A DNA stretch of 64,000 bases, taken from assembly GCA_036936605.1 (NCBI GenBank), contig JAUPFV010000001.1:152615187-152679186 (forward strand), given 5' to 3'. Under the pieces are notes generated by a model. It saw only the letters and a list, made by a program, of their open reading frames with translations. It made no database searches and was not told the DNA's origin. Made by a program: the position numbers and the translations under genes. The DNA comes from Limnanthes douglasii subsp. nivea (Eukaryota > Streptophyta > Magnoliopsida > Brassicales > Limnanthaceae). Below are positions 24,283 through 35,080 of this stretch, in pieces; positions within the stretch are counted from its first letter, which is position 1, and each line of letters begins with the position of its first letter.

Positions 24283-25926
24283 CAGTCCGAGGGTCTTCCT
24301 GGGGGTGAGGGTGAAATTGATGACCCCAGAGAGACCCCCGGAGTGTTGATTCCAATTGAAGAGGTTGAAACGCACTGCTTGGAAGAAGGAAAAAGTGTCA
24401 GGATAGGGTCCAAAATGCCACCAATGTTGAAAGAAGAAATGTTGAAATTCTTGAAAAACCATCAGCACGTTTTTGCTTGGTGCAATGCTGATGTTACTAG
24501 AGTTCCATGAGAGGTGATTTCCCATCACCTATCTGTCCGGAGAGATGTGGCGCCAGTGGTACAAAAGAGGAGAGCTTTCTCAAAAGAAAAGGTTGATTTC
24601 ATAGTGCAAGAGGTTGACAGACTCACAAAGATGGGGCACATTAAAGAATCTCAATACCCTTTGTGGACTGCCAATCCTGTCTTAGTAAAAAAGAATAATG
24701 GCAAATGGCGTATGTGCATTGACTTCACAGACCTCAATCGAGCTTGTCCAAAAGACTTGTATCCGGTCCCCCGGATAGATCAGTTAGTAGACTCTACTTC
24801 TGGGAACAAGCTTCTCTCCTTCATGGATGCCTTCTCCGGGTATAATCAGATTCAAGTAGATCCAAAAGATCAAGAGCATACCACGTTTGTCACTGATACG
24901 GGTCTACATTGCTACAAGGTGATGCCCTTTGGCTTGAAAAATGCTGGGGCTACTTATAAAAGGTTAGTCAACAAGGCATTTGCTGATCAAATTGGAAGAA
25001 ATATGGAGGTTTACATTGATGACATGACGGTGAAAAGCGTGGATGAGCAGTTGCACTTGTCCGACCTCCAAGAGACTTTTGCCAACTTGGCCAAAGTAAA
25101 TTTGAAACTAAACCCTGAAAAGTGTGTGTTCGGAGTGCAGTCCGGGAAGTTCTTAGGGTATATCATAAGTGAGCATGGAATACAGCCCGACCCGGACCAA
25201 CTCAATACTTTGTTCCGAATGGAGCCTCCTCGAAACATTAAAGAAGTACAGCGATTAACGGGGAGATTGGCTGCCTTGAACAGATTCATCTCCAGGTCTT
25301 CGGACAGGTGTGCTCCATTCTTTCAAACCTTGAAGGGTGCAAAGGGGTTTGAATGGACACCACAGTGTAATGAAGCATTTAATGAAATCAAGAAACATCT
25401 TTCCTCTCCCAAGACTTTGTTCAAACCAGTTGATGGGGAGACTCTCTTTGTATATTTGGCTGTTTCAAGTTGTGCCATCAGTGCTGTGCTAGTAAGGGAG
25501 GTTGATGGGCATCCTCACCCAGTGTACTACATCAGCAAAAGCTTGATTGATGCTGAGAGGCGTTACTTGAAACTTGAAAAACTGGCATTAGCCTTGGTGA
25601 TAGCTGCAAGGAAAATGAGGCCCTACTTCCAGGCTCATCCTATCATTGTCCGAACGTCCTTCCCTTTAAAGAATGTCCTTCAAAAAGCAGACATTTCAAG
25701 CAGAATGACCAAGTGGTCAGTAGAGTTGGAGGACTTCGACATAGACTTTGCTCCCCGGACAGCGGTAAAAGCCCAAGCTGTGGCTGATTTTCTGGTTGAA
25801 TTCCACTCTGACAGGGATTCGGAGCAGCCTACTGATTCAAAAGACAAGAAAGTGTGGATTGTCCGAACAGACGGAGGATCCAGTACCATTGGATCTGGGG
25901 CAGGAATATGTCTCACTTCCCCATAA
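24283..25926 (+). pseudogene. Tat reverse transcriptase and RNase H
   Basis: The same frame as the protease runs on through a linker with a TGA at 24508-24510. RT follows: WRMCIDFTDLNRACPKD, FMDAFSGYNQI with the first catalytic Asp, the PFGLKNAGATYKRL motif, and the YIDD box at 25012-25023. The connection and first RNase H follow (LFVYLAVSSCAISAVLVRE, YLKLEKLALALV). From about 25850 a second RNase H of the archaeal type begins (WIVRTDGGSS, GSGAGI). It is cut by a TAA at 25924-25926. The RT core itself looks intact in its key residues. Confidence 0.9.
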
Positions 25927-27570
25927 GGGGACAACATGTACCAAGCTATTTGTTTTGCTTTCAGGGCATCCAATAATGAGTCTGAGTACGAAGCAGCCAT
26001 AGCTGGGTTAAAGTTGGCCTATATCTGTGGAGTTAAAAGGGTCAAGCTACTAAGTGACTCCCAGTTGCTTGTCCACCATGCCTTGGGCCTATCAGAGGCT
26101 AGAAAGGAGCAATTGGTCAAGTATTTACTCCTCCTCAAAAATGAAGCGTTAAAGTTTAAAGCTGTTGTCTATGAGCACATCCCCCGGGCAGAAAATGAGC
26201 TAGCAGATTCATTGGCAACGATAGCATATACGGAGTCCTACCCATGGATCCATGTGCTTGAAAGCCCTTCTATTGAACTTGGTGAGGGTGGAAAAAAGGA
26301 AGTCTTTGAAATACAGGTATATCGGCCTCAAGATTGGAGGTCTCCTCTTATACAATATCTGTCCGATGGTATCGTGCCCTTGGATAAAACACAAGCCAGA
26401 ACATTGAAACACAGGGCTCGTGGTTTCATTATGATTAGAGAAGTCTTGTACAAAAAGTCCTACAGCAAACCTCTCCTACGTTGTTTAGGGGATCATGAGT
26501 CACAAATGGTTCTCTCCGAATTGCATGATGGTGAGGGATCAGCCCATTGTGGATTTAGAGCTTTGACGAGAAGAGTGTTACTCTCCGGATATTATTGGCC
26601 ATCCATCATGAAAGATGCTAAGGAGCTGGTAAGAAGGTGTGACCCATGCCAGAGGTACAGCAATGAAATTCATGTACCAGCCATTCCCTTGGAGTCAATT
26701 TCTGAGCCCATCCCTTTTGCTCGATGGGGATTGGACTTGGTTGGGCCTCTCCCTGTGGCGTCCGGAGGGCGTAAAACTATAATTGTGGCCATTGACTACT
26801 TCTCAAAATGGGTAGAAGCAGCTCGCCTGGCAGGGACAACCTCGAAAGCTGTCATAAAATTCATTTTGTCCAACATATGTTGCAGATTCGGTGTCCCACA
26901 GAAGATAACAACAGACAATGGGCCACAGTTTGACAACAGAGAAATGGAAAGCTTCTGTGCCTCAAGGGGTATTCAGTACTGCTTTTCTTCACCTTTCCAC
27001 CCACAAGCCAATGGGCAAGTTGAAGTGGCTAATAGAACGATACTGTCCGGTTTAAAGAAAAATTTGGAAGGGGCTGCTGGGAAGTGGCCTAGTTATCTAC
27101 AAGAAGTCTTGTGGGCCTACCGGACAACACCTGGGGCTGCAACACAAGAATCCCCTTTTGCCTTGGTCTATGGAATGGATGCAGTAGCCCCCATAGAGAA
27201 GACACTCCCCTCCTTTCGTGTTCATAAATTCTCCGGACAGGCTAATGAGATGGCAATTAGAAGTCAGCTTGATTTGATCGAAGAAAGACGGGTGAAAGCT
27301 CATCTTAGAATGGCACACTATCAGGGCTTGATGAGAAGCAGGTTTGCTTCTAAAGTTAAAAGAAGAGATTTTCAACCAGGAGATAAAGTATTAAGGAAAG
27401 TTTTCTTGCATACTAAGGAAAAGCTCTTCGGAAAGCTGGCCCCAACTTGGGAGGGTCCATATACTGTGGTTGAAAGAATCAAGCCTGGGACATACTGGTT
27501 GGAAGACAAAGATGGCAGGGTTTTAACTCACCCTTGGAATATTGAACACCTTCGAATGTACTTGGAGTAA
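25927..27570 (+). pseudogene. Tat archaeal-type RNase H (rest) and integrase
   Basis: Same frame after the TAA. The RNase H continues (RASNNESEYEAAIAGLKLA, then LLSDSQLLV and ADSLATIA). The integrase zinc domain is ELHDGEGSAHCGFRA with CDPCQ. The DDE core has Asp in IVAIDYFSKW, Asp in ITTDNGPQF and Glu in ANGQVEVANR. The C-terminus ends WEGPYTVVERI, then WNIEHLRMYLE, as expected for the family. From 25927 to the stop at 27570 there is no break, so the integrase is the best preserved part of the element. No chromodomain is present, as in Tat elements. Confidence 0.9.
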
Positions 27571-28022
27571 AACTTGTGTAAATATTTACTTGTTTAAACA
27601 TCCATGTAAATATTTGGGGGCATACCTTTCCCTCTTCGGTGGTACGGAGAGCTTTCAATAAAACTTGGTGCCTTTTTCAAAATTCTCTAAGTATTTTCAA
27701 AATTTTGTCTCTTATCATACTACCCGGGTTAAAAGATTTAAGGGCTATTTAAATTCTAGCCGGAGAGTCTTAATACTCTCACAATACAATAAAACTACTT
27801 AAACTCCAGCTATTTAAACAAATAATGAAAGAAGAGGATGGTTGAGCAAAATAAAATATTCATTCAACAACTTAAAACTGCCTTGGCATTCCAAGGACTT
27901 TTTGAACAAGTTTGGGCACAGTACAAAAATCTGTCCGAATAATACGGACACCATCACAAAAGAGTGCCTTGGCCTTCCAAGGACTTTAGTTCGAATAAAA
28001 GGTAAACAAAATAAATTATAAG
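27571..28022. other. Tat spacer between pol and the antisense gene
   Basis: Non-coding DNA with poly(A)-signal-like aataaa strings on both strands, for example near 27657, 27788 and 27852. It separates two convergent genes, so it likely holds both 3' ends. Confidence 0.5.
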
Positions 28023-29569
28023 TTAAGGTTGAGCCTTTGAAGATGGCTCACCCTCATTTGCTTTCTTGCCCTTGATGTCGCTCTTCTCTTCGACTATCTT
28101 CTTACCCTTAGGATCAATTTCTTCCTCACCTGGGCTCTCTCTGGTTTCCTCTTCATCACCGGACGAAGACTCACTGGAGTACCCCTCATCAACCATGGTC
28201 CAGTATGGGAGATCATCATCATCCACATAGCGCCATAATTCCCCTAATCTCCTCTTCGGGAATTTCTCGTGAAACAGGAGGACCATATCAGACTTCACCT
28301 TTTGGATCATTAGCTCCTCGCTTTGGATCATCTCTCTGGCATAGGCGTTGATCTTGGCCTTGATCATGGCTTCTTGATCCCTCACCAAAACAGCCTTTTC
28401 TTCAGCAGCCTGAGTCACTGCGTTCTCTAAAGCAATTTTGTCAGTGGTCAGGTTGGTGACGAGCTTCTCCTTGGCTGTAGTTTCTCCCCTTGAGATTGTC
28501 AAGTCCTTCTCCAGTCCGGACAGCTTGGCCCGGAGATCTTTTACGGTCTCTTCCAAGGAAGCAACTTTTGTGTTGTTTTCGTCTTGGTTCTTCTTTAGCT
28601 GATCATTTGCCTCCTTGAGCAAATCAACCTTATTGGCAGCAGTCCGGAGGTCCTCAGACAGTTTTTCCTTCTCAGATTTGAGGTCTTTGATGGTGTCTGC
28701 CTGACTTCGGACTTACCTTTCCAAAGTAAGCACTGGCTGTAAATTGCTAAGAAGATAATGGGCTATAACATCCCTCTCACTGGAAACCATAAAAGTCTTA
28801 CCGTTGAAGTTAACTGTGTTGGAGCTGCTTGGAGGGACATAGGGCCCTGCGAACTCGTCTCTGGGCAGCCCAAGAAAATATTCACCAAGTCCACCCAGAC
28901 CGGTGATGTCCATTTCGTCTAAGTTAAGCTCTCCCCCCTCAACTTCATCTGTGTGGAATTCCATTGGGATCTCTTCTTGAAAGTCTCTTGGGATCTCTTC
29001 GGCTAGTGTAGGGTCAGTAGGGAAAGAGGGCTCCGGATCCCGGAGAGAAACCTCATCTCCTTGGGAAGTTTTCTTCTTCTTGGCCTCCCTATCAGCACTC
29101 TCACTTGTTTGCTTGCGAGTCCTCTTGGAAGCCCTTGGAGGTTTTGGAAGGTTCACTTCCTGCTTCTCGCTCTCCTGCTCCACCACTTGTAAAAGGGCTG
29201 CATCAATTTGAACCTGTGCCGGTCCCTCTGTGTCTGTTGGGGCTTCCTTCTCATTGTCGCATGCCACCTTCCTGCCTTTCTTCTTCTTGCCCTTCATTTT
29301 GCTTGGGGCTTTGGCCCGGGCAGACAGGAAGAGAGTCCCGTCCAGTTCATGGGACCTTCTCAGCACGACGTCTTCATCAGGTTGGGTGGAGAACTCCTCC
29401 CAAGTTGGGTCTCTTCGACCTGTGGTGTTCCACAGATGGGAACTTGCTAAGTTTCCAAGAGTGAAGGCCTTGTGGAACCTATTCTCCCAATTCTCTGCAG
29501 CCCAAGCGTTAATTTTGCCACAGGTAGTGTGTCCGGACTTTAGGTAGTCCCCGAACTCCTTTGGCAGCT
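28023..29569 (-). pseudogene. Tat antisense gene, exon 2 (coiled-coil protein, one stop)
   Basis: A splice acceptor at 29571-29570 follows a T-rich tract. The exon opens LPKEFGDYLKSG and passes through a lysine-rich KMKGKKKKGRK, then KRTRKQTS, then acidic and Pro-rich runs. A TAA at 28713-28715 breaks it, but the same frame continues on the other side with heptad-like coiled coil (ADTIKDLKSEKEKLSEDL, later LEETVKDLRAKLSGLE), and a Glu/Ser/Lys-rich tail ending SSKAQP. Long antisense genes at this place are known in Tat elements; their function is not established. Confidence 0.7.
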
Positions 29570-29663
29570 CTGTTAAAACGAAAAGAAACTGATTAGCATA
29601 AACTCAAAGAAAAGGGAAAATCTGACAGAGACTTAAGATGAGAAGCTTACGGTCACTCCTTCA

Positions 29664-31007
29664 TCTACTCCTGAGGAGGCTTGGATTCTCTCCGGTCTTG
29701 ATTTTCTTGCCATTCTCCCATGAGCCACTGACAAATAAGAATTGACTCCTCCATTTGCTCTCCGACTCCAGGAGATCATCGACAGCTTTAAGATCGTTCC
29801 CCATGTTGAAATGGTAGAAGGGGAACTGATGATGTTTGCACAAGTTGGCCACAACTGCAAACTCTTCCATAGGAAGAGAGATTCCAGATAACCTAGACGC
29901 CATAATACATGACACCAAGGTGAACCAACCGTTGGGGCTTAGCTGTGTCGGGCAGAGCTTGACCAAGTGAAAATAGCGCACTATCTCCGGGTCCAGTGGG
30001 AACCTGAGTCCCCAGTTGAATAGCTCCGTGAAGAAGACTATCTCATTCCTTTTGCAGTCCATCGGGGTCTCCGGATCGATGGGAATTCGTATCTTTACAT
30101 TCTCAGGGATCCCCCACTTAGTGCGCAACCGACCCAGATCTGAAGTATGGATGAACGCATACTTGGTCCTTAGCAAAGCTGAAAGATACTTGAACTCTAC
30201 TTTATGAAAGCATGGCCCTACTCTCCCTTCAAGGCTCTCCGGCAGGTCCGGGTGCCTCAGATATAAGTCCTCTTTGCCCTTCTTGGCAACAACAATAGCA
30301 GTATCAGCCTGTCCGGACGACTCGGACTCAAATCTAATCTCCTCTGTGGAGTCCTCCATCCTCTCCTCCATAATTGTTGGGGGAGCTTCTGTAGAAGTAG
30401 TCCGGGGAGGATTGAGGCTTGGCATAGCTGATCCTCCGGACTGTTGGCTGTTCGTATTTACTCGACTTCTCACCTCTATTTGAGTTTCTGAGGCAGAAGA
30501 TTCCTTGGGGGGTAGTGGGCTGCTGGCCTCTAGTCCTGACAGCCTCTCCTGGGGAGCCCTTATAGTTGCCCCAGACCCTGATACACTATCTTTTGCCCCC
30601 GATTTCGAGGGTGTGTTCTTAGAAGAAAGCCCTTTGACCAACCGACTTGGCCTTTTCATGATTAACTTATTCGGGGAATGGTCAGAGTCAGACCCCATAG
30701 CAATGAAAGAAGATTTTTTCCTAACAGTTGTGACAGTAACTCCCAGTTCAACAGCAGGGATCGACTCCTGAACTGAGGAGCCAGATACTACGGGGGAGAG
30801 CGTTGATTGAAAGTGTTTTTTAGGTTTTGTACCTTTGGAAGAAGATGAACCTCTATCAGATTCTGCGACAGAAGAGGCTGGTTTCTCAATAGGCGACGAT
30901 GGTAGCCCTGCAGCAAGTCGTTTTTCCTTCTCAACTCTTTGAGCTTTCTCCAATTCTGAGAGGTTAAGCCAGCCGCCCTTGATCAGTGCTGTTCTTGCTG
31001 TAAACAT
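29664..31007 (-). pseudogene. Tat antisense gene, exon 1 (plant gypsy-type transposon domain)
   Basis: The ATG at 31007 starts MFTARTALIKGG and opens 448 codons. Residues 1-260 are Ser/Thr/Pro-rich. From about residue 275 the sequence (HPDLPESLEGRVGP, later FNWGLRFPLDPEIVRYFHL and CPTQLSPNGWFTLVSCI) resembles the Pfam domain described as putative gypsy-type transposon (Transposase_28), common in plant antisense element genes. An in-frame splice donor may be the gt at 29668-29667, just before the stop; the better donor string gtaagc at 29650 lies after the stop. A TATA box upstream supports its own transcription. Confidence 0.65.
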
Positions 31008-31100
31008 AAACAGCCAAGGAAGTTTTGAAGTTCTAGAGAGATAAAGCTCTGAGTAAAATTGCAGAGTGAAATTTGAAAGAGATAATGAGATAGTGAATGA

Positions 31101-31110
31101 GAATTTATAG
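31101..31110 (-). promoter_or_regulatory. TATA box of the Tat antisense gene
   Basis: The minus strand reads ctataaattc, about 95 bases before the ATG at 31007 and followed by a CT-rich leader (tctcattcactatctc). It sits about 330 bases inside the 3' LTR, so the antisense gene seems to have a promoter separate from the LTR. Confidence 0.6.
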
Positions 31111-31422
31111 TAAATGTGAAAAAAGGAGTTGATTCCTAGGAGAATCCGAAAAGTTGAGCAATGATTAAAAGACGGCGCTGATGTCATTAATGGCATTTAA
31201 AAGAGGTAACTTGTTCGAGAAAGTGGTGCGAAGTTCAAGGTGAAAAAACGGCTAAATTGACCAATCAGAGAGTGAAACGTGTCCCATTAACTCTGGTAAG
31301 AACCGTTTGGAATTCGTAACATTCGGTCTGTCCGGATTTGTCCCCAACTCTCCGAATTGAAAACCACTTCCTAAATCGGACTGTTTTTCAGTTCTTTGAC
31401 AAGGACGCTTGTTCAAACACCT

Positions 31423-31432
31423 AAAAAAGGGG
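31423..31432 (+). promoter_or_regulatory. Tat polypurine tract
   Basis: aaaaaagggg, four bases before the 3' LTR, is the expected primer for plus-strand DNA. Confidence 0.8.
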
Positions 31433-31436
31433 CTCC

Positions 31437-31896
31437 TGATGAGTCCGAATTCGGAATGCTCCCCGGAAGGGCAGACCAATGTAAATCTCTCCGTAAACCG
31501 GACAGACACTAAGAACTTAAATCGGACAGGACTTTTGAACCGGACAGATGACTTCGAACACTGTGAGCTGAAGGCTGTTCGAACTATGACTAAAGTACTA
31601 AAAAACCTAAACACTTTCTGACTAAGCTACCTGCCCATCTGCTTAAAACTCATGGGTCTTTAAACATGACCCGGGTCCATTAAACATGACCCGAAAGCCC
31701 ATAAGGGCCCAAATAACATACTATAAATACTCAACCACCAGCATTAACTTCTAATGATGAAAATTAACTGCTGCCAAGCTGCTTAATTCTCTCTCCACCT
31801 TGAAACACCCTTACACCACCTTGAAACACCCTTACACCACCTTAAAACTCCACTTGAAATTACCAGCCTACCCTTAGGCAACTTTTATCCACACCA
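31437..31896 (+). repeat. Tat 3' LTR
   Basis: 460 bases, same ends as the 5' LTR, with 3 substitutions and no indels between them (about 0.65%). A TATA box is at 31722. Confidence 0.95.
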
Positions 31897-31901
31897 AGCA
31901 G
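31897..31901. repeat. Tat target-site duplication, right
   Basis: agcag, matching 21401-21405. Confidence 0.9.
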
Positions 31902-32049
31902 GAAAGTAGTCCTCAATGTCAAAATCCATGACAAAGATTGGGCTGTTTGGTGGTGCCGCCGTAGTGATTAAGTCTGAGCTCCAGTTGGTGGTTATGGATG
32001 ACCAAGAGTCACCTAGAGAACCTGAGGTGGTGGTGATGGAAAATGACAT
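31897..32049 (-). pseudogene. Small MULE gene, 5' part with start codon
   Basis: The ATG is at 32049 on the minus strand. The first 51 codons begin MSFSITTTSGSLGD, contain a serine/threonine-rich run, and end with MDFDIEDYFPA exactly at the Tat insertion; the next codons at 21400 read DFEPVEVV. A TATA box about 90 bases upstream (32131-32143) supports this start. The N-terminal S/T-rich region followed by an acidic patch and a basic signal suggests a nuclear protein, but no enzyme motif is visible. Confidence 0.7.
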
Positions 32050-32130
32050 GATGTTTGGAATTTGAAGAGAACCAGAGGTGTTTTTTAAAAAATATAGAGT
32101 TTGTTTTTTAAATTAGCCTCTGGTTACTAG

Positions 32131-32143
32131 TTTTATTTATAGG
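32131..32143 (-). promoter_or_regulatory. TATA box of the small MULE gene
   Basis: On the minus strand the sequence reads ctataaataaaact, a strong plant TATA box. It lies about 85-90 bases before the ATG at 32049, leaving a leader of roughly 55-60 bases, normal for a plant gene. Confidence 0.6.
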
Positions 32144-32209
32144 CATAAAGAGAGTCTGGGCTTATGAGGTGGTGTGGCTATATTAATCATTACCTAGCCT
32201 TCTTGTCCA

Positions 32210-32700
32210 ATCAACAATTAATGGGCTGTGGTGATTAAATTGTTTTTTGCGTGCTCAATGCACTTAACGTGTACCAAGGCAGACGCTATAGCCTATTCGT
32301 ATTCTCCAACGATGGTTTTGAATTATTTAATTTATATCAGGATAAGTTGCAAAATGTTTAGTGGCAGTTTCCCAGCCTGTAGTTGTTAATGTGGTAGTTT
32401 TCTAAGCATATATCAGGTTAGCATGCAAATTGTTTAGTAAGAATCCTGTTTTTATATATATACCAGGGAAGGATGGGAATTGTTCGAATACCAACTAATC
32501 TTTATATATCAGGTTAGCATGCGAATTGTTTGATAAGAATCCTGTCTTTCTATATATACCATCGAATGATGGGAATTGTTCAAATACCAACTATTCTCTA
32601 ATGTCAGTTCGAAAATATCATACATTGCATATTTCTGAAACAAAAAAAGTCTATATACACCAAAACATTACAAGGAATATATGTACAAAAAAAATCATAA
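32210..32700. repeat. MULE repeats between the small gene and the ULP1 gene
   Basis: Degenerate copies of the element repeat: a unit of the form ataccaactatt/atatatcaggttagcatgcgaattgtttgataagaatcctgt occurs twice, near 32410 and 32515 (about 100 bases apart), with a weaker copy between. The stretch right of 32580 is the 3' flank of the ULP1 gene, with an aataaa-type signal on the minus strand unclear. Confidence 0.6.
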
Positions 32701-33004
32701 TGTCATAACGAAAAACTATAGTATTTCCAGTACGAGTTGGTGTCATCATCATTTAGGAAAAAATAAAACATTTTTGCTCTGAAGTTGGGAACCATATCTT
32801 TATCGTAAGTGTCATGCACACATCCATGTTGGATAATATCTCTAGCGTATTGACAGACGAAAATACCACAGTCAAGGGTGCCAGGTTTTTGTTGTGGAAT
32901 TTTTATGTTATTTCTCACCTTCCACCCTGTCTTTGTAGTAGGTAGGTATTCTTTATCCAGTAAATACTTAATCTGATTATAATGATTCGTGTCAGAAATC
33001 AACA

Positions 33005-33330
33005 CAAATACTTATATTGTAGATGTCAAACAATTCGCAGCCTATATTGCGAATTGTTTGGCAAACCAATCCAAAATGTGGATGTCAAACAATTTGGAGC
33101 CTATATTGCAAATTCTCTTAGGATATGCTGCGAATTGAATGAAACTCCAACGTATTACATTTTCAAACAAATATCAGGAATTCTAGTTGCCAACAATTCT
33201 CAGGACAACATGGGAATTGTTTGCATTTAAATACAACGGACTTAGTCACAGTTTGCATGATATCCTGATCATTGTTTTTAAAATGTGTTTAAAAGTAATT
33301 GTAGCAGTTAGAAGTTTTACGAGCTATGTC
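33005..33330 (-). repeat. MULE repeats in an ULP1 intron, with a perfect palindrome
   Basis: The region lies between the peptidase pieces that carry the catalytic His and the catalytic Cys. It holds several copies of the gctgcgaattg/caattcgcagc core. At 33027-33039 and 33048-33060 two copies face each other as a perfect 13-bp inverted repeat with an 8-base loop. An acceptor-like atcag precedes the next exon near 32980. Confidence 0.7.
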
Positions 33331-34079
33331 GGTGTCTTTGTTGTGTGGTCAGTCGCTTTGAGTTTAGGGAACAGTGGGTTGTAGTTTGTTTTCGTCCTGC
33401 CGTCTACATCAATGACGAGCAACGTACAATGGTTTACTTTGTCCTTCGTCTTGTTGCATATTGGAATGATGATGACGTTGGGGTTTTTCAGTGCTTTGCT
33501 AAAAACTGTGGCGACTAAATTTGTTACTTCCCACTCTAATTCCATATTATGTTGCATTCAAACAAGAGTACATTACAACGAGAACATGCGAGGAACTTTA
33601 AAATTTACTTCTATGAGCATCTTTCGAATCCAAGTGTCCATACCCTATGAAACGAGTTGTTTATTTACGTCAAATATACGAGACTTGTTTGAAACATTAA
33701 AAAGAGAGTTGGTTGACAATTCGATACCTTTACATCCAGCTTTAGTTCGAAAGGTAGGGCCGACAAATCACTTGTTTGCACACTAATTCCGTAGGTAAAT
33801 TTAGACGATGGTAAATTCCATACTACTAGATCAATGGTGTCATACTCATTAGCTTTAATTATTTGTATTTTATGGTATTTTGCGACATTTATACGGTCAG
33901 TTGTCTGTGTGTACTTTGTCCAGTCGGTGAATGCTACTTTTAGCGGTTGACGTTCTGTTATAATTATCTCTTCCTCTTCCTCTGCCTCTAGATGTTGTGT
34001 TGGTGTCAGTAGATTAAAATTAGGCTCCTCTATCTCTTTACTTGACTTGAGCTTATAAAATAACAAAAATTAAAAGAGT

Positions 34080-34260
34080 GTGTCAGGCATTATAATATTA
34101 ACTTTCGCAAACAAGTCACATGATAACATGTGAATTGTTTGGGTTCTACTTGAAATAGACTGTTGAACAATTTGCATATTATCCTGATATTTGTTTGCAA
34201 ATCGTAAAATACATCCACGCAAGTCTCATGATATGTTGCGAAATTATTTAAAATATCCCT
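34080..34260 (-). repeat. MULE repeats in a second ULP1 intron
   Basis: Coding similarity (RDILNNF) ends near 34257 and resumes near 34066. Between them are caaacaagtcacatgat, acatgtgaattgttt, caatttgcatattatcctgatat and tctcatgatatgttgcgaaat, all degenerate forms of the element repeat. Confidence 0.65.
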
Positions 34261-34799
34261 TACCACACGTACAACCAATGCCATTGACTGCTTCGGCATA
34301 ATCTCTAGAACGTGTTGGCAAAAATCATTTATGTCATCCTTCAACATATTCTTCAAAGACCATTTTATTACGCCATCGAACTCAACATTATCAAGTTCAT
34401 TTAAAAATTTCTGTGAAACTTGAGTGTAAATACCATCAATAGAAGCATCAGATAAACATATTGTGTTATCGTTTGACTTTGGAGCTTGCGGTTGAATCAG
34501 TACTGGTACTACAATTTGACCTTGGCTTAGTAATTCTGACTTTATGTAGGCCACTGTTGGTCTTTGAGGTACATATCCATCTCGGTTTTGGTTTTCTAAC
34601 GAAGCTTCTCCCTGGCTAAGTAGTTCCAGCTTCTCACAAGGATGGACAAATTCTGACTCTCTCGGAGCTACGTCTTGTGTTAGCCTTTCTCTCTTTGCCA
34701 CGGTCATGTGTTGTTATTATTATTCTTCTTGATTCCATTGTTCTTGTTCTTCTTGTGGGTGTTGTTTTTGTTCTTCTTGTTGTTGTCTGTCGGCCTGAT

Positions 34800-35080
34800 G
34801 TTTCATACAAAATTCAAAATAAAAAGGTGGAGGGGTTAAGTATACTACAGTCTGAGTTGCAAAAAAGTCGCATGCTAACCTGAGAATTGTTTGAGATCAG
34901 AAGGTCAAATAAATCGCATGTCAACCTGTGAGTTGTTTGAAATCATAATATCAAACAACTCGCATGCTAACCTACGATTTGTGTGATACCCAAATCAATA
35001 TAATATATAACAAGTCTCAGGATATCCTCAGAATTGTTTGGACAGTACTACACAATATCCCTGAGATTTGTTTAAAAGTT
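34800..35080 (-). repeat. MULE repeats in a third ULP1 gap
   Basis: Four or more units of about 60 bases contain caaacaactcgcatgctaacctgtgagttgttt-like pieces (here split: aaataaatcgcatg, caacctgtgagttg). They face in both directions and separate linker exons. Confidence 0.6.

Larger units (their letters stand above)
21406..31896 (+). mobile_element. Ty3/gypsy Tat-lineage LTR retrotransposon, nested in the MULE
   Basis: The element is 10,491 bases with 460-base LTRs, TG...CA ends and a 5-bp target duplication. Pol order is protease, reverse transcriptase, RNase H, a second archaeal-type RNase H and integrase, followed by about 3.5 kb that holds genes on the opposite strand. Dual RNase H plus antisense genes between pol and the 3' LTR is typical of the Tat lineage (Retand, Grande, Ogre relatives). 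The LTRs differ at only 3 of 460 sites, so the insertion is recent. Even so, gag-pol has five in-frame stops and one frameshift, and the protease active site is changed. Confidence 0.9.

Noticed and set aside
29105..29547. Three overlapping plus-strand frames of 80-119 codons
   Set aside because: They are shadows of the Tat antisense exon, whose GC content keeps all frames open.
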